From the NCBI GenBank assembly GCA_007132635.1, contig SLOG01000001.1:1-9022 (forward strand): DNA of 9,022 bases, read 5' to 3'. Below the pieces are notes generated by a model. It was not told the origin of the DNA and searched no databases. It saw nothing but the letters and a program-made list of their open reading frames with translations. Below are positions 1-5,969 of the stretch, piece by piece; position 1 is the first letter of the stretch, and each line of letters begins with the position of its first letter. A program made the position numbers and the translations under genes. The stretch is from Limnochordia bacterium. Its GTDB lineage: Bacteria; Bacillota; Limnochordia; Darwinibacteriales; SLO01.

Positions 1-1757
1 CAAGAAGCTAGATCAGCCCTCAGGATTGGCATACCGAAGATCGGTGTGCCTTCTTTGGTTAGCGAGGCGGGATTGACGACATCATTGGCACCAATGATCA
101 CTGCCACATCCGTTGCTGGCAAGTGTTCATTGGCTTCATCCATAGCCAGCAGGACATCGTAACCGATATCGGCTTCGGCCAGCAGCACATTCATGTGTCC
201 GGGCATTCGTCCCGCTACTGGGTGTACGGCAATGAAGACCTTGCAGCCCTTCTGCGTCAGAGTGTCAAACAGCTCTTTCACTTTAAATTGTGCTTGGGCC
301 AATGCCATGCCGTAGCCAGGGATTATGGCGACCTGGTTTGCGCTGAGCAAGAGCTCGGTCGCTGCGCGTACGTCTTCGGCGTCGGAGTCATCGGACTGCC
401 ATGTTCGGCGAATCGCCTGTAGGCTTTCTTGGGCATCGCCTAAGAGAAGTGTGGTCTTGTTCCACTTGTACATAGGGTTGGGGACTCCCGAGTACCCTGG
501 AAGAGTGTCCAAGTTCATGACGATGATGTGAGCCGCTTCATCTATCCGCACGATAGGCATGCCGGAAATAGGGCCGGTATTCGTCTCCAATGCTGCGGGA
601 TTGACGACGTCATTGGCTCCAACGATCAAGGCCACGTCGACGTCGGCCAGGCTTCCGGCATCCTCTAGGGTCACGAGTTTTTCGTACGGTATATTGGCTT
701 CGGCCAGCAGTACATTCATGTGGCCCGGCATGCGGCCGGCCGTCGGATGAATGATGATTTGTACCTGTTTTCCGGTATCCTCGAGCAGGCCCACCAAGGT
801 TTTCAGTTCAAACTGCGCCTGTGCCAGAGCCATGCCGTAACCTGGGATGATGGCAACAGAGTTCGCTTCCTGGAGGAGGCGTTCTGCCGCTTCATAGGAA
901 CCGGATTCGTCGGCAGTTTGGTCGTGAGAGTACGTTGGGCGGGGCTCGGCGACGGATGTCCTTCCCAAGATGATGGTCAGAAGCCCCCGGTTCATGCCGC
1001 GGCACATGATCTGTGTCAAGATGAAGCCGGCAGCTCCTACGATGGCTCCCACGGCTACCAATAAGGGGTTTGCCAGTACAAATCCCGCGAGCGAACTGGC
1101 CAGTCCGGACAATGAGTTCAACAGCGATATCGTGATGGGCATATCGGCGCCGCCGACCCGCACGGCGGTCCCAGCTCCTAGTATAGCGGCCAATCCAGTG
1201 ATGAGCAGTGCAGCATACATGTTCATGGCTTGGGCTCCAGCAGCGAGCAGAACGATGGCTGTAACGATGCTGGCCAGAAGGAGCAGACTTGCGATGCTGT
1301 GGCCGGGTAGGACCAAAGGGCGCTGGGGCAGCCGCTGATCGAGTTTCAGCGCGGCGATGATGCTGCCGCCCAAAGTTAGGCTTCCAATGGCTAGGGCGAA
1401 TCCGCCCGCGATAAAGGCTCCCTGGGCGGATGGTGTATTCGGTAGTGCGGCCAGAACAACAAGAGCGGATGCTGCCCCGCCGAACCCATTCAACAACGCC
1501 ACCAGCTGCGGCATCTGGATCATCGCGACTTTTAGAGCTAAAGTCCCGCCGAGAAGGCAGCCAGCGAGCAGTGCAGCCCAAAGTACACTGTGAGTGATCA
1601 AACCCTCTCGCAGCAAGAGTGCTGTAACAGCTATAAGCAGGGCCAAGGCTCCGATTCCGTTACCTAGCGCTGCCGATTTGGGGTTGTTCTGAAGACGCAG
1701 GCCCACAAGAACGGCAGCAATGACGCCAAAACCCAGGAAGTCGAGGCCGGATGTCAC
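1..1757 (-). CDS. pntB: NAD(P) transhydrogenase subunit beta with two tandem domain III copies (3' end beyond window)
   Basis: This is the beta subunit of the proton-translocating transhydrogenase, which carries most of the membrane domain and the NADP(H)-binding domain III. It starts with GTG in a GTGA overlap with the pntAB stop, with GAGGTGA at 1764-1770 six bases upstream. The frame is open for 585 codons to the left edge. Residues 1-260 hold the membrane helices, with MPQLVALLN (82-90), GGADMP (202-207) and LLNSLSG (212-218). A first domain III follows: GYGMALAQAQ (306-315), HPTAGRMPGHMNVL (337-350), GANDVVNPA (380-388), GMPI (399-402) and GYSGV (421-425). E. coli PntB has 462 residues and ends at the point matching about residue 451 here. 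Instead an acidic linker leads into a second domain III: GYGMALAQAQ (481-490), HPVAGRMPGH (512-521), GANDVVNPA (556-564), GMPI (575-578). Every codon was checked by hand and there is no in-frame stop. Confidence 0.95.
   Translation of the reverse strand, partial: MTSGLDFLGFGVIAAVLVGLRLQNNPKSAALGNGIGALALLIAVTALLLREGLITHSVLWAALLAGCLLGGTLALKVAMIQMPQLVALLNGFGGAASALVVLAALPNTPSAQGAFIAGGFALAIGSLTLGGSIIAALKLDQRLPQRPLVLPGHSIASLLLLASIVTAIVLLAAGAQAMNMYAALLITGLAAILGAGTAVRVGGADMPITISLLNSLSGLASSLAGFVLANPLLVAVGAIVGAAGFILTQIMCRGMNRGLLTIILGRTSVAEPRPTYSHDQTADESGSYEAAERLLQEANSVAIIPGYGMALAQAQFELKTLVGLLEDTGKQVQIIIHPTAGRMPGHMNVLLAEANIPYEKLVTLEDAGSLADVDVALIVGANDVVNPAALETNTGPISGMPIVRIDEAAHIIVMNLDTLPGYSGVPNPMYKWNKTTLLLGDAQESLQAIRRTWQSDDSDAEDVRAATELLLSANQVAIIPGYGMALAQAQFKVKELFDTLTQKGCKVFIAVHPVAGRMPGHMNVLLAEADIGYDVLLAMDEANEHLPATDVAVIIGANDVVNPASLTKEGTPIFGMPILRADLAS
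3..365 (-). repeat. Domain III copy 2 of PntB (residues 465-585, cut by window edge)
   Basis: This is the second direct repeat, offset by 175 codons from copy 1 and in the same frame, after a linker rich in Asp and Glu (about residues 452-464). It resembles ordinary domain III more closely than copy 1 in the part visible: HPVAGRMPGH, YDVLLAMDEAN and GANDVVNPAS. The 2'-phosphate-binding loop should begin about eight codons past the left edge, so its Lys-Arg state cannot be seen. Shared DNA blocks remain, such as ggcttcggccagcag at 171-185 and 696-710. Most third positions have drifted, so the duplication is old and not an assembly error. Confidence 0.92.
405..890 (-). repeat. Domain III copy 1 of PntB (residues 290-451)
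   Basis: This is the first of two direct repeats inside pntB, in the normal domain III position straight after the membrane helices. It keeps the GYGMALAQAQ nucleotide fold, AGRMPGHMNV and GAND. The loop that in E. coli PntB reads Lys424-Arg425-Ser426, and grips the 2'-phosphate of NADP(H), reads Asn-Leu-Asp here (residues 415-417, bases 507-515). The usual acidic MDEIN segment is replaced by LEDAGS, one residue shorter than in copy 2. By hand alignment it is about 60% identical to copy 2 over the roughly 120 residues visible in both. Confidence 0.93.
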
Positions 1758-2047
1758 GGCGTGTCACCTCGCTCCTTGGTTCGAAACAGCTTGAGCATGC
1801 GGTGCGTGACCAGAAAACCGCCTACAACATTGGCTGCCGCCAGTGTCACCGCCAGAAATGCCAGCACGTGGCTGCTCAGGTAGACAGCTCCTCCGGCCGC
1901 AGCCAGGGCTCCCACTACGGTAATTCCCGAAAGAGCATTCATACCAGACATCAAAGGGGTATGCAGCAGACTGGGAACACCACTAATCACTTTGTATCCA
2001 ACGGACGCGGCTATCACGAAGATGACTGCCAGCCATACCATACTCAC
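1754..2047 (-). CDS. pntAB: NAD(P) transhydrogenase subunit alpha, membrane part (PntA2)
   Basis: This small membrane protein supplies the first three or so transmembrane helices of the transhydrogenase domain II. In E. coli this segment is fused to the C-terminus of PntA. Family motifs are GYKVISGVP, LLHTPLMSGMNALSGITVVGAL and a C-terminal helix with AANVVGGFLVTHRML, then a short charged tail. I place the start at a GTG (2047-2045) that overlaps the pntAA stop as GTGA, ten bases after GAGGGGG (2058-2064). An ATG two codons later (2041) gives a 95-residue protein and is nearly as plausible. Thermus PntA2 has a channel histidine in the NFIHG segment. The matching residue here is Ser (NALSG), as in E. 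coli. The gene lies between pntAA and pntB, and its own stop overlaps the pntB start. Confidence 0.93.
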   Translation of the reverse strand: MSMVWLAVIFVIAASVGYKVISGVPSLLHTPLMSGMNALSGITVVGALAAAGGAVYLSSHVLAFLAVTLAAANVVGGFLVTHRMLKLFRTKERGDTP

Positions 2048-3249
2048 GTTTTCTCTTCCCCCTCGCTGTCGAGCCCCATCGCCTCTCTGGTGCCGGCGTG
2101 CACGATACGTCCGCGGTATGTGACCACCGTCTCTCCGATGATCGGGTCCTCCAAGTTCATCTGCACCTTTCCATCTTTGACCAAGTACCCAAGGAAATTG
2201 AAGACGTTTTTCGAGAACATGGCCGTAGCGCTGCTGGGGACTGTTCCGGGGATGTTTTGGGTGCCGTCTACCAGTATTCCATGCCTCTGCACGCGGCAGC
2301 CTGCTTCCGTCAGCTCGCAGTTTCCTCCTTGATCGGCCGAGATATCGACGATTACCGAACCAGGTGCCATGCCTTCGACCATCGACTCGGTGATTAAGAC
2401 GGGAGCCACTTTTCCAGGGACAAGGGCGCTTAGTACAATGATGTCGGCTGCGGCTGCGTGGCTGGCCAACGCCTCGCGTTCTTTCGTGAGCCATTCGCTG
2501 GGGAGCCGCCGCGCGTAACCACCCGATCCGACGGCCACCTCGCTCGGAATTCCCACATCGATGATTCCGGCACCTAGGCTTTTCGCCTGCTCGCAGGCTT
2601 CTGGCCGGATGTCGGCGGCTTTGATGCGGGCTCCCAGACGCTTTGCTGTGGCCAAGGCCTGCAGCCCGGCCACGCCTGCACCGACAACCAGCACCTCCGC
2701 CGGCTGGATCATCCCGACGGCGGTACCCAGCATTGGCATGAATTTCGGCAGACGGTTGGCCGCCATCAACAGCCCTTTGTAGCCAGCGACTGTACTCATA
2801 GATGTCAAGGCATCCATGGGCTGTGCGCGGGAAATGCGGGGGATTGAATCTAGTGTGAAGCTGATGACCCCGCGGTCCGCCAATGCCTTAACCATTTTGT
2901 GATTCGCCGGTGACGCCGGGTGCAGAAATGCGATCAGAAACTGGCCTTCGTGGAGCATATCAACTTCATGACGCTGAAGAATGGTATTGTAACGAGGTTC
3001 TTTGACTTTGAGAATCAGATCGGCGTTCGCAAAGACATCCTGGGGATCCTCGCACAGGCGCGCTCCGGCGGCCTCATAGACGTCATCCGTGAAGTATGAG
3101 CCCTGGCCGGCGCCAGATTGGACTGTTACCAGGGCGCCGGCATCGACCATTTGATGGACGACTTCGGGTGCTGCTGCTACGCGGCGTTCATCTTCCATAA
3201 TTTCCTTAGGAATCCCAATGTGAAGGGAGCGCAGCGTTGTCTCAGACAT
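2044..3249 (-). CDS. pntAA: NAD(P) transhydrogenase subunit alpha, NAD(H)-binding part (PntA1)
   Basis: Domain I of transhydrogenase is a soluble dimer that binds NAD(H) and exchanges hydride with domain III. The protein has 401 residues, usual for split PntA1. It opens with IGIPKE and the ERRVAAAPEVV segment (21-31). The loop PRISRAQPMDALTS (137-150) carries the conserved Arg138, Gln143 and Asp146. The next conserved position, usually Ser, is Thr149. The Rossmann core is VVGAGVAGLQALA (188-200), followed by ADIRPE (212-217). A mobile-loop signature GGYARRL lies at 243-249. SALVPGK (274-280) and ADQGGNCELT (305-314) complete the AlaDH/PNT fold. The start is an ATG ten bases after AGGAGG. It is the first gene of the operon and its stop overlaps the next start. 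Alanine dehydrogenase shares the fold, but the neighbours and the RAQ loop settle the call. Confidence 0.97.
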   Translation of the reverse strand: MSETTLRSLHIGIPKEIMEDERRVAAAPEVVHQMVDAGALVTVQSGAGQGSYFTDDVYEAAGARLCEDPQDVFANADLILKVKEPRYNTILQRHEVDMLHEGQFLIAFLHPASPANHKMVKALADRGVISFTLDSIPRISRAQPMDALTSMSTVAGYKGLLMAANRLPKFMPMLGTAVGMIQPAEVLVVGAGVAGLQALATAKRLGARIKAADIRPEACEQAKSLGAGIIDVGIPSEVAVGSGGYARRLPSEWLTKEREALASHAAAADIIVLSALVPGKVAPVLITESMVEGMAPGSVIVDISADQGGNCELTEAGCRVQRHGILVDGTQNIPGTVPSSATAMFSKNVFNFLGYLVKDGKVQMNLEDPIIGETVVTYRGRIVHAGTREAMGLDSEGEEKT

Positions 3250-3259
3250 GGTTATCCAT

Positions 3260-3265
3260 CCTCCT
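3260..3265 (-). promoter_or_regulatory. Ribosome binding site of pntAA
   Basis: A perfect AGGAGG on the minus strand lies ten bases before the pntAA ATG (3249-3247). Another ATG lies immediately after it but is too close to the site to be used, which supports the chosen start. Confidence 0.8.
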
Positions 3266-3294
3266 ATAGGGCTGTCGCTTCTCTCCAGCGGCGC

Positions 3295-3333
3295 TTAGAG
3301 CACGTCTCGCCAAGACTTTCCATTTTGATCCAT
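3295..3333 (-). CDS. Possible leader peptide upstream of pntAA (12 codons)
   Basis: This short minus-strand frame, ATG to TAA, would encode MDQNGKSWRDVL. It lies in the leader of the pnt operon and ends 45 bases before the pntAA start. Its ATG is preceded by a perfect AGGAGG (3339-3344) with a five-base spacer, at least as strong a site as that of pntAA itself. I recognise no homologue, no run of one amino acid as in classical attenuators, and no convincing hairpin after it. It could be a regulatory upstream ORF, a translated leader of no consequence, or chance. Confidence 0.35.
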   Translation of the reverse strand: MDQNGKSWRDVL

Positions 3334-3356
3334 GAACTCCTCCTGGCTATCTCATT

Positions 3357-3372
3357 TGTCACGAAATTGACA
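3357..3372. repeat. Short inverted repeat over the copA -35 region
   Basis: TGTCA, six bases, then TGACA: a perfect 5-base inverted repeat whose right arm is part of the copA -35 hexamer TTGACA. It lies in the divergent region and could be an operator for either direction. A match this short may also be chance. Confidence 0.25.
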
Positions 3373-3395
3373 GATAGAAGTGCAGGGGGTACAAT
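3367..3395 (+). promoter_or_regulatory. Sigma-A-type promoter of copA
   Basis: A consensus -35 TTGACA (3367-3372) and a near-consensus -10 TACAAT (3390-3395) are separated by exactly 17 bases. Transcription should start near 3402, giving a leader of about 35 bases before the copA ATG. The 17-base spacer argues against a MerR/CueR-type activated promoter, which normally has a longer spacer, and fits a promoter controlled by repression. Confidence 0.8.
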
Positions 3396-3403
3396 AGTTT
3401 ATA

Positions 3404-3418
3404 TACCCCTAAGGGGTA
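3404..3418 (+). promoter_or_regulatory. CsoR-like copper operator
   Basis: The palindrome TACCCCT-A-AGGGGTA lies across the predicted transcription start, between the -10 and the ribosome binding site of copA. It matches the general form of CsoR operators (G-tract half-sites ending in GTA), at which the Cu(I) sensor represses copper-export genes until copper binds. A further half-site, GGGGTA at 3386-3391, overlaps the first bases of the -10 and forms a second inverted pair with TACCCC at 3404-3409. No csoR gene lies in the window, so the regulator must be elsewhere. Assignment is by sequence form and by the copA target. Confidence 0.7.
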
Positions 3419-3421
3419 ATT

Positions 3422-3427
3422 GGGAGG
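3422..3427 (+). promoter_or_regulatory. Ribosome binding site of copA
   Basis: GGGAGG lies eight bases before the ATG at 3436. The reading frame remains open upstream as far as 3118, but that stretch contains the promoter and operator and runs antisense into pntAA, so this site fixes the true start. Confidence 0.85.
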
Positions 3428-3435
3428 CATATACC

Positions 3436-5952
3436 ATGGAAACAGCTGCTGCGTTGACTACCACTGAACCAAAGAGGGTGACCCTTGTTCTCGAAGGCAT
3501 GTCCTGCGCTAACTGTGCGAACACCATTGAACGGTCGCTGCAGAAAGCAGCTGGGGTGCAGTCAGCTCGGGTCAACTTTGCTGTCGAGAAAGCATATATT
3601 GAATATGAGCCTCAGAAGACGAGTGTGGATGCGCTGATTGACGTCGTTCAGGACGCGGGTTATGAGGCCAAAGCTGAAGCCAACGAACGCGAAAGCCAGG
3701 TTTCACTGCGCATTGGCGGAATGACCTGCAGTGCCTGTTCCCAGCGCATTGAGAAAAGTCTGCGCAAAACGCCTGGAGTGACAACTGCTAATGTTAACTT
3801 GACTGTGGAAAAGGCTTCGGTCGCGTACGATCCGGATCGGGTCAAACTCGCGGAACTGAAAACGGTTATCCGGGACGCAGGCTATGAAGTGCTGCCGGAT
3901 GTGGATTCCTCATCCGACTCGGAGATAGGTGCCGACGAGAAAAAACTGGCTAAGGCAGCCCGCAAGATGTGGGTGGCAGCGGCGTTTGCCGGCCCCATTA
4001 TGCTGCTAATGGCTGTGCACATGTTTGTCGCGCCGGTTCCTTTGTATTTCCCGATTATTGCTGTGCTCGGTTTCGTCCCGATTGTCATTGTTGGTTGGGA
4101 TACACACCGAGCGACCTGGCGCGCGGTGCGCGGCGGCAGTCCGAACATGGACACGCTTGTCACAATGGGGTCGCTGATACCGTACTCACTCAATTTCGTG
4201 GGGTTTTGGCTTCCCATCGGTTCGTTTATCGAGATGGCTGCAAGCATAATGACCCTTCATATGGTTGGTCGGTTTCTGGAGGCAAAGGCAAAAGGGCGAG
4301 CTTCACAGGCCATCAAGCGCTTGCTAGAGATGGAAGCAAAAACCGCGCGGGTATTAGTGGACGGCACTGAACAGGAAGTCCCTTTGGATGAAGTGGCAGT
4401 GGACGATGTCATGGTGATTCGCCCAGGGGAGAAAATTCCGACCGATGGCATAATCATCAAAGGAGAGAGTACGCTCGACGAGTCAATGGCTACGGGAGAG
4501 TCCCTGCCGGTGACGCGCAGCGTCGGCGATCCCGTGATTGGAGCCACCATTAACAAACAGGGTCATCTGCACGTGCGGGCTGAGAAAGTTGGTCGTGACA
4601 CATTTCTTGCGCAGGTCATCAAGATGGTAGAGGAGGCGCAGGGCAGTAAAGTGCCGATTCAGGAGTTTGCTGATCGTGTTACAGGCTTCTTCGTGCCCGC
4701 CGTTATCGTTATTGCCTTGGCCGCCTTTGCGTCGTGGATGCTGTTTCCGGACGTTTTCAGAAGTGTCCTTACTACAGTTAATCTGCCTTGGACCAATCCC
4801 GACCTGCCGAACCTTTCTTTGGCGCTGCTTGCCACGATTGCGGTCCTGGTCATTTCGTGTCCTTGTGCTCTCGGGCTGGCTACACCCACGGCTATCATGG
4901 TCGGCAGCGGCCGCGGGGCTGAAAAGGGCGTACTCATTCGCCGCGGCGACGCCATCCAGACCATCTTGCAGACGAAGATTATTGCTTTTGACAAGACCGG
5001 AACACTGACAAAAGGGAAACCAGAGGTCACAGATGTGGAGTTCACTTCGGGTTTTGCTCGCGATGAGGTGCTTCGCTGGGCCGGTAGTTTGGAAGCGTTA
5101 TCCGAGCATCCTCTGGGACAGGCGATTGTGGATGCGGCTCGCCAGGACGATGTTTCGCTGGAGACTGTTTCCCAGTTTGAGGCTCTAACGGGACGGGGAG
5201 TTACCGGCGTCGCTGCCGGGGGTCGAGTGTTTGTCGGCAGTCGACGCCTCATGGCCGAACAGGACGTTGACTACACCGCGCTCGAAGCTCGCATGGAGGC
5301 GCTGGAAAATGAAGGAAAGACAGCCATGCTTGTCGCTGTGGACGGGAAGCTGGCCGGCCTTGTGGCCGTGGCCGATACTCTAAAGGACGATGCGGCACAG
5401 GCCGTGGCTGAGCTGGAAAGCATGGGCATAAAGACAGCTATGATCACCGGTGATAACCAGCGGACGGCAGATGCCATAGCCAAACAGGTAGGAATCAGCC
5501 GGGTCTTGGCCGAAGTACTGCCTGATGGTAAGGTGGCGGAGGTCCAGCGGCTTCAGAGGGAGTACGGCTCAGTCGCTATGGTGGGCGACGGTATCAACGA
5601 TGCTCCTGCTCTAAAACAGGCCAATGTCGGAATCGCTCTCGGTACGGGGACCGATGTCGCTATTGAAGCGGCTGATATCACGCTGATCCGCAGCGATTTA
5701 GGGTCTGTGATTTCCGCTATCAAACTCTCGCAGGCGGTGTTTGCCAAGATACGCCAGAATTACTTCTGGGCGTGGTTTTACAACGCCATTGCGATACCGG
5801 CGGCTTTTATGGGGCTTATTCATCCGATTGTAGGAGCAGCGGCTATGGCAACAAGCTCGATCAACGTCGTGCTTAACTCGGCTCGTCTGCGCCGAGCGCC
5901 TATCGACCCTGAGTTTCGGTCGCAAGCCATCGATCTACAATATCCACGGTGA
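3436..5952 (+). CDS. copA: Copper-exporting P1B-type ATPase, CopA
   Basis: CopA pumps Cu(I) out of the cytoplasm using ATP. The protein has 838 residues. Two N-terminal heavy-metal-associated domains each carry a CxxC metal site: GMSCANC (Cys24, Cys27) and GMTCSAC (Cys98, Cys101). Membrane helices begin near residue 178. The actuator TGES is at 353-356. The membrane metal site CPC is at 475-477, within ISCPCALGLATP. Asp519 of DKTGTLT is the phosphorylated residue. His558-Pro559 marks the nucleotide domain, and GDGINDAP (717-724) the P-domain hinge. The last two helices hold Tyr782-Asn783 and Met804 with Ser807-Ser808, the residues typical of the Cu(I) subgroup P1B-1. All catalytic residues are present. 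It is transcribed from a promoter with a CsoR-like operator, so copper induction is likely. No copZ or csoR is adjacent within the window. A yibE/F gene follows after 17 bases. Confidence 0.97.
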   Translation: METAAALTTTEPKRVTLVLEGMSCANCANTIERSLQKAAGVQSARVNFAVEKAYIEYEPQKTSVDALIDVVQDAGYEAKAEANERESQVSLRIGGMTCSACSQRIEKSLRKTPGVTTANVNLTVEKASVAYDPDRVKLAELKTVIRDAGYEVLPDVDSSSDSEIGADEKKLAKAARKMWVAAAFAGPIMLLMAVHMFVAPVPLYFPIIAVLGFVPIVIVGWDTHRATWRAVRGGSPNMDTLVTMGSLIPYSLNFVGFWLPIGSFIEMAASIMTLHMVGRFLEAKAKGRASQAIKRLLEMEAKTARVLVDGTEQEVPLDEVAVDDVMVIRPGEKIPTDGIIIKGESTLDESMATGESLPVTRSVGDPVIGATINKQGHLHVRAEKVGRDTFLAQVIKMVEEAQGSKVPIQEFADRVTGFFVPAVIVIALAAFASWMLFPDVFRSVLTTVNLPWTNPDLPNLSLALLATIAVLVISCPCALGLATPTAIMVGSGRGAEKGVLIRRGDAIQTILQTKIIAFDKTGTLTKGKPEVTDVEFTSGFARDEVLRWAGSLEALSEHPLGQAIVDAARQDDVSLETVSQFEALTGRGVTGVAAGGRVFVGSRRLMAEQDVDYTALEARMEALENEGKTAMLVAVDGKLAGLVAVADTLKDDAAQAVAELESMGIKTAMITGDNQRTADAIAKQVGISRVLAEVLPDGKVAEVQRLQREYGSVAMVGDGINDAPALKQANVGIALGTGTDVAIEAADITLIRSDLGSVISAIKLSQAVFAKIRQNYFWAWFYNAIAIPAAFMGLIHPIVGAAAMATSSINVVLNSARLRRAPIDPEFRSQAIDLQYPR

Positions 5953-5955
5953 ACT

Positions 5956-5962
5956 GAGGGGG
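5956..5962 (+). promoter_or_regulatory. Ribosome binding site of yibE/F gene
   Basis: GAGGGGG begins three bases after the copA stop and lies seven bases before the TTG at 5970. It supports the TTG as a real start and the two genes as one transcript. Confidence 0.7.
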
Positions 5963-5969
5963 AAGCGGG

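Noticed and set aside
3..890. Domain III duplication as a recent or assembly duplication
   Set aside because: The two copies differ at about 40% of residues, with a one-residue gap and many silent differences, so an assembly repeat is excluded.
123..1064. Plus-strand frames over the pntB domain III region
   Set aside because: They lie antisense to pntB. Their similarity to each other simply mirrors the domain III duplication on the other strand.
892..2494. Long minus-strand frames at 892-1581 and in the upstream part of 1754-2494
   Set aside because: They are Arg/His/Ser-rich shadows of pntB and pntAA in another frame, without motifs or ribosome sites. Only the last 95-97 codons of the second frame are real (pntAB).
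3266..3294. Attenuator hairpin between the leader ORF and pntAA
   Set aside because: Only a four-base stem (CGCT/AGCG) can be formed and no U-tract follows.
3367..3395. CueR/MerR-type activated copA promoter
   Set aside because: The -35/-10 spacer is the ordinary 17 bases, and the palindrome lies downstream of the -10 and not between the hexamers.
3118..3435. In-frame extension of copA upstream, giving a 944-residue protein
   Set aside because: It would run antisense to pntAA and through the copA promoter and operator. The ATG at 3436 has GGGAGG eight bases upstream and matches usual CopA N-termini.
4659..5252. 197-codon minus-strand frame opposite copA
   Set aside because: It is low-complexity Ser/Arg/Thr-rich sequence, antisense to the conserved CPC and phosphorylation region of copA, with no recognisable domain.
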